Assembly: GCA_016714165.1 (NCBI GenBank)
Contig: JADJNU010000020.1
Span: forward strand, 1 to 11,071
Direction of reading: 5' to 3'
DNA from: Bdellovibrionales bacterium
Lineage (GTDB): Bacteria; Bdellovibrionota; Bdellovibrionia; Bdellovibrionales; UBA1609
DNA length: 11,071 bases
Of this stretch, positions 8,793 to 11,071 are shown piece after piece (the stretch's first letter is position 1; each line of letters starts with the position of its first letter). Position numbers and translations under genes: made by a program. Under the pieces are notes generated by a model. That model was not told where the DNA came from. It ran no database searches and saw only the letters and a list, made by a program, of their open reading frames with translations.

Positions 8793-9009
8793 TTCCTTAA
8801 CAAAACTAAAATCATCTGTTTGTGTATTTTCCACCGTATATATATTTCCGGAGGATTGCGCTAGGCGATGAGTCTGGCAACAGAATCAAGTCAAAATTAG
8901 TGGTCACGTGGTCCTTTTGGCTTTCTTCTTGGCTGTTGAGCATAATGGTATTGCGAGTTATTGGCCAAAAGATGTGCAAAATGGTTTTTTCTCTTTTGAG
9001 AGGTAGAGT
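8793..9009. promoter_or_regulatory. AT-rich divergent control region between lytic transglycosylase and methyltransferase
   Basis: This gap of about 217 bp lies between two divergent starts and includes an alternating TATATATA tract near 8837-8845, suitable for a promoter on either strand. A strong-looking GGAGG at about 8850 precedes only an 11-codon frame that stops quickly, and a hydrophobic frame across 8870-9000 has no family resemblance. I take the region as regulatory, not coding. Confidence 0.4.
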
Positions 9010-9819
9010 GTGTCAAAATCAAAAATATTCCTTGGTTACACATCAGAAGAGCAAGCTCGATTGGAAGACCAGGCCCGCCTTCTTGAACCCTATGTTTATG
9101 AAGGAGTGGAGTTCAAGAGAGACACAAGCTTGCTTGAGGTCGGATGTGGCATTGGTGCGCAAAGTAAAATTCTTTTGAAGAGATTTTCTTCGATTAAAAA
9201 ATTGGTGGGTATCGATATTTCCGAAGACCAGCTCAGAGTAGCGAGAGAGACCTTGGCCCAGGAGCTTCTGGACAACCAGGCTGAGCTGCATCAGTCCGAT
9301 GCCCAGAGACCTCGCGATCCTAAAGGGGACGGACTTTTGATGGACCTTTTTATGTTGGTTTTTGGAGCATGTGCGGACCACTCTCACTTCTTCTTCGAGA
9401 ATTGAGAAAGTATTTGATCCCTGGTTCGGAAGTCATACTGTCGGAAGTGAATAATTCTAGTTTTTTTGTTGATCCTTATAGTCCGGCTATTTTGCGGTAC
9501 TGGATCGAGTTTAATGATTATCAGTGGTCGATCAAAGGACACTATGTAGGGGGTTCAGATGGGAAATCTTTTGATGCAAGCGGGTACAAAAACTTGTGAC
9601 AGAACACCGAAGCCTTCATTTTGACGCTCGTCAGCCATGATCGCGAGAGGTTTTTCTCCTATTTTCGGGATCTGTTATTGGTGCGGCCCCGCCTTGATAA
9701 ATGCTGACGCATTGCTCCTGACCTGGTAGAAGACGACCAGAAAAGAGTTTTCAGCCGTTCAGGGCGAACCCTACAGCGTGCTGTTTTACTCTTGGGTCAG
9801 AGGCAGAGCAGAGTCTTGA
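9010..9819 (+). CDS. SAM-dependent class I methyltransferase, frameshifted in its second half
   Basis: The GTG start at 9010 begins SKSKIFLGYTSEEQARLEDQ, a common lead-in (YGYxxxEQxRLxDQAxxLEP) of UbiE-like methyltransferases. Motif I, LLEVGCGIGAQ, is at 9130-9162 and binds SAM; the acidic post-I motif is KKLVGIDISEDQLRVA. After QSDAQRPRDPKGDG the frame shifts (about 9330-9390), and the second frame gives PLSLLLRELRKYLIPGSEVI, LSEVNNSSFFVDPYSPAILR and YWIEFNDYQWSIKGHYVGG. A further shift near 9597 leads to TEAFILTLVSHDRERFFSYF, RDLLL, APDLVED and finally FYSWVRGRAES with TGA at 9817-9819. The restored length is about 270 residues. The substrate is unknown; the family acts on quinones, small metabolites or lipids. 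It is followed after 54 bp by the LTA-synthase-like gene on the same strand. Confidence 0.92.
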
Positions 9820-9873
9820 TTTTGAAAAGGGGCTGCTGCGCTGATAAAAATCAAGCGTAGAGAGAATAGCGAT

Positions 9874-11071
9874 TTGAAAACCTCAAAATTCCCGTTTCTT
9901 AAAAGTCTTCTTCTTCTCTCATCTTTGCTTGTTGTCTATGCCTTGGTTAGATTGATTTTACATTTATAACAGGAGGTCTATTCACTGGCTTTTCAAATAA
10001 GGGTGGCTGGAGTCTTTTCTACTAGGTTTAAGAGTTTGATTGGTTGCAATCATTCTTTTCAAATCTTCCGGTGTTTGTTTTCCTTATGAGCAAATATGGC
10101 ACCAGAAGGGCTACCTAAAGGCTTTGGCCCTTTCCTTTTTATTGTTGTTAATTTGTTGTTTATCTCTTTGAATTTGGCTGATATCGAAGCTCTATCAATT
10201 GACAGGCAAAAAAGCACGATTGAATTTCTAGGATAGCTGAGACTCCAGAATCAAGCTGTTCAAGTGATTGTGCTTTAATGGTATTTGTCGCTTGCGGCGG
10301 TGGTGACCTGACCTATTGTTATACCGGTTTTTCCTGCATTCGTTCCTTCAAAAAATATCGAAGGGTTCATCCCATTTTGAATACCTTATTTTGGCAACCC
10401 TATGGCCTTATCTGCGCGTGGTGGTTGTGGGCTCAAGCCTTTGAAATCGACGAATGCTTTCATTTTCTCAGGATGAACTGGGGGGTCTTGGCGCTGAATT
10501 CTACCTTTGCCATGATACGATCAAAAGGGACTCCAGATCCGTCAGCGCGTTGAGAGTCTTTCGAAAATTGGAGTTGGATAAATATCTCCCCACAAATGTA
10601 ACCTGGGCGTCCGCTCCGACTCCTTGAGAATGTGGTGTTGATTATTCTCGAGGCTTTGCGCTCAAGGTTTGTTGCGCCATAATAGAGGCAACAGATACAC
10701 TCCTTTTTTGATAGACTATCTGCGAAAGAATGCTTTAAAAACAGGTTTGCAAACGGACGGAGATCCATCAAGCCATACCTAGTTGCTTTCCAGGAATTCC
10801 GACCTGTTGCCCGATCCCTTTATCACATCTGATTTTTCATCAAATCGCATCGAAAGGCCTTGGAAGCGTATTACGAAGAGAGGATATACGACAGGCTTTT
10901 CATGGAGCTGAAAATGGGACAATGTGTTTGATAGCTTTTCTCAGAGCTGGCTTTCAGCATTATTTCCCGGATTGAATGAGTATCCTCAAAGGAGGATTCA
11001 AATGGACATTAGGAGTTTTTGACGGCAGAGCCCTATTTTCAATTGCCGTGAGAGAAATTGATAAGACGCGA
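9874..11071 (+). CDS. LTA synthase family protein (alkaline-phosphatase/sulfatase fold transferase), partial and frameshifted
   Basis: Membrane-anchored phosphotransferase of the lipoteichoic acid synthase/sulfatase family; in Gram-negatives such enzymes move phosphoglycerol or phosphoethanolamine onto envelope glycans or lipids. The TTG start at 9874 opens a first helix, LKSLLLLSSLLVVYALVRLI; more hydrophobic segments follow, including FLFIVVNLLFISLNLADIEA and YLILATLWPYLRVVVVGSSL, consistent with an N-terminal multi-pass domain. The catalytic domain begins at ENVVLIILEALRS (10626-10664), where the Glu at 10650-10652 is the expected metal ligand. It continues with TPFLIDYL, FANGRRSIK (10749-10769 covers ANGRRSI), FPGIP, FHGAENGTM at 10898-10924, AGFQHYF, LNEYPQR and GVFDGRALFSIAVREIDK, all typical of this family in this order. 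The catalytic Thr region is not readable through the indels. At least five frame changes occur. The C-terminus lies beyond position 11071. Confidence 0.9.

Noticed and set aside
8822..9000. Hydrophobic plus-strand frame WSFWLSSWLLSIMVLRVIG before the methyltransferase
   Set aside because: It overlaps the real methyltransferase gene in another frame, has no family likeness and probably arises by chance in AT-rich DNA.
10460..10771. Minus-strand 103-residue frame with RADGSGVP, at first sight like an HD-GYP motif
   Set aside because: It is antisense to the LTA-synthase catalytic domain, whose motifs on the plus strand are far stronger.

Overview
The window is a compact bacterial stretch of moderate GC with about ten protein-coding genes, no RNA genes, no CRISPR array and no insertion sequence that I can see. 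The gene set suggests a Gram-negative organism: a lipoprotein lytic transglycosylase, a membrane-anchored PilZ protein, TrmO, a CLC channel, an LTA-synthase-type alkaline phosphatase-fold enzyme, a radical SAM protein and an MFS carrier. A Bdellovibrio-like or other deltaproteobacterial-type host is my inference from the style of these genes; no marker gene proves it.

The dominant property of the sequence is that nearly every gene is broken by single-base insertions or deletions, plus a few in-frame stops. Where the family is recognisable, joining two or three frames restores the conserved protein exactly, and several breaks fall in runs of A/T. That pattern fits an uncorrected long-read contig better than real gene decay, although decay cannot be excluded from sequence alone. 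I therefore annotate whole reconstructed genes, not the short open frames.

Layout, left to right: (1) CLC-type chloride channel, minus strand, cut by the left edge; (2) an unrecognised plus-strand gene of about 1.2 kb; (3) a plus-strand exported protein with a Pro/Glu-rich linker and a C-terminal beta-rich domain; (4) a minus-strand radical SAM protein with an N-terminal cysteine-rich SPASM-like part; (5) divergently, a plus-strand 12-helix MFS transporter whose 3' end overlaps (6) the convergent minus-strand gene trmO; (7) a minus-strand multi-pass membrane protein with a C-terminal PilZ domain and (8) a minus-strand lipoprotein lytic transglycosylase, so that 8-7-6 read as one likely operon (lytic transglycosylase, then PilZ, then trmO); (9) divergently, a plus-strand SAM methyltransferase followed by (10) an LTA-synthase-family enzyme cut by the right edge.

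Functionally, genes 7, 8 and 10 act at the cell envelope (c-di-GMP sensing, murein cleavage, phospho-head-group transfer). Gene 6 is a tRNA modification enzyme. Genes 4 and 5 share a divergent control region and may or may not be related in function. I found no convincing new defence or mobile system; the most unusual content is the unrecognised gene 2, the exported protein 3 and the radical SAM/MFS pair.
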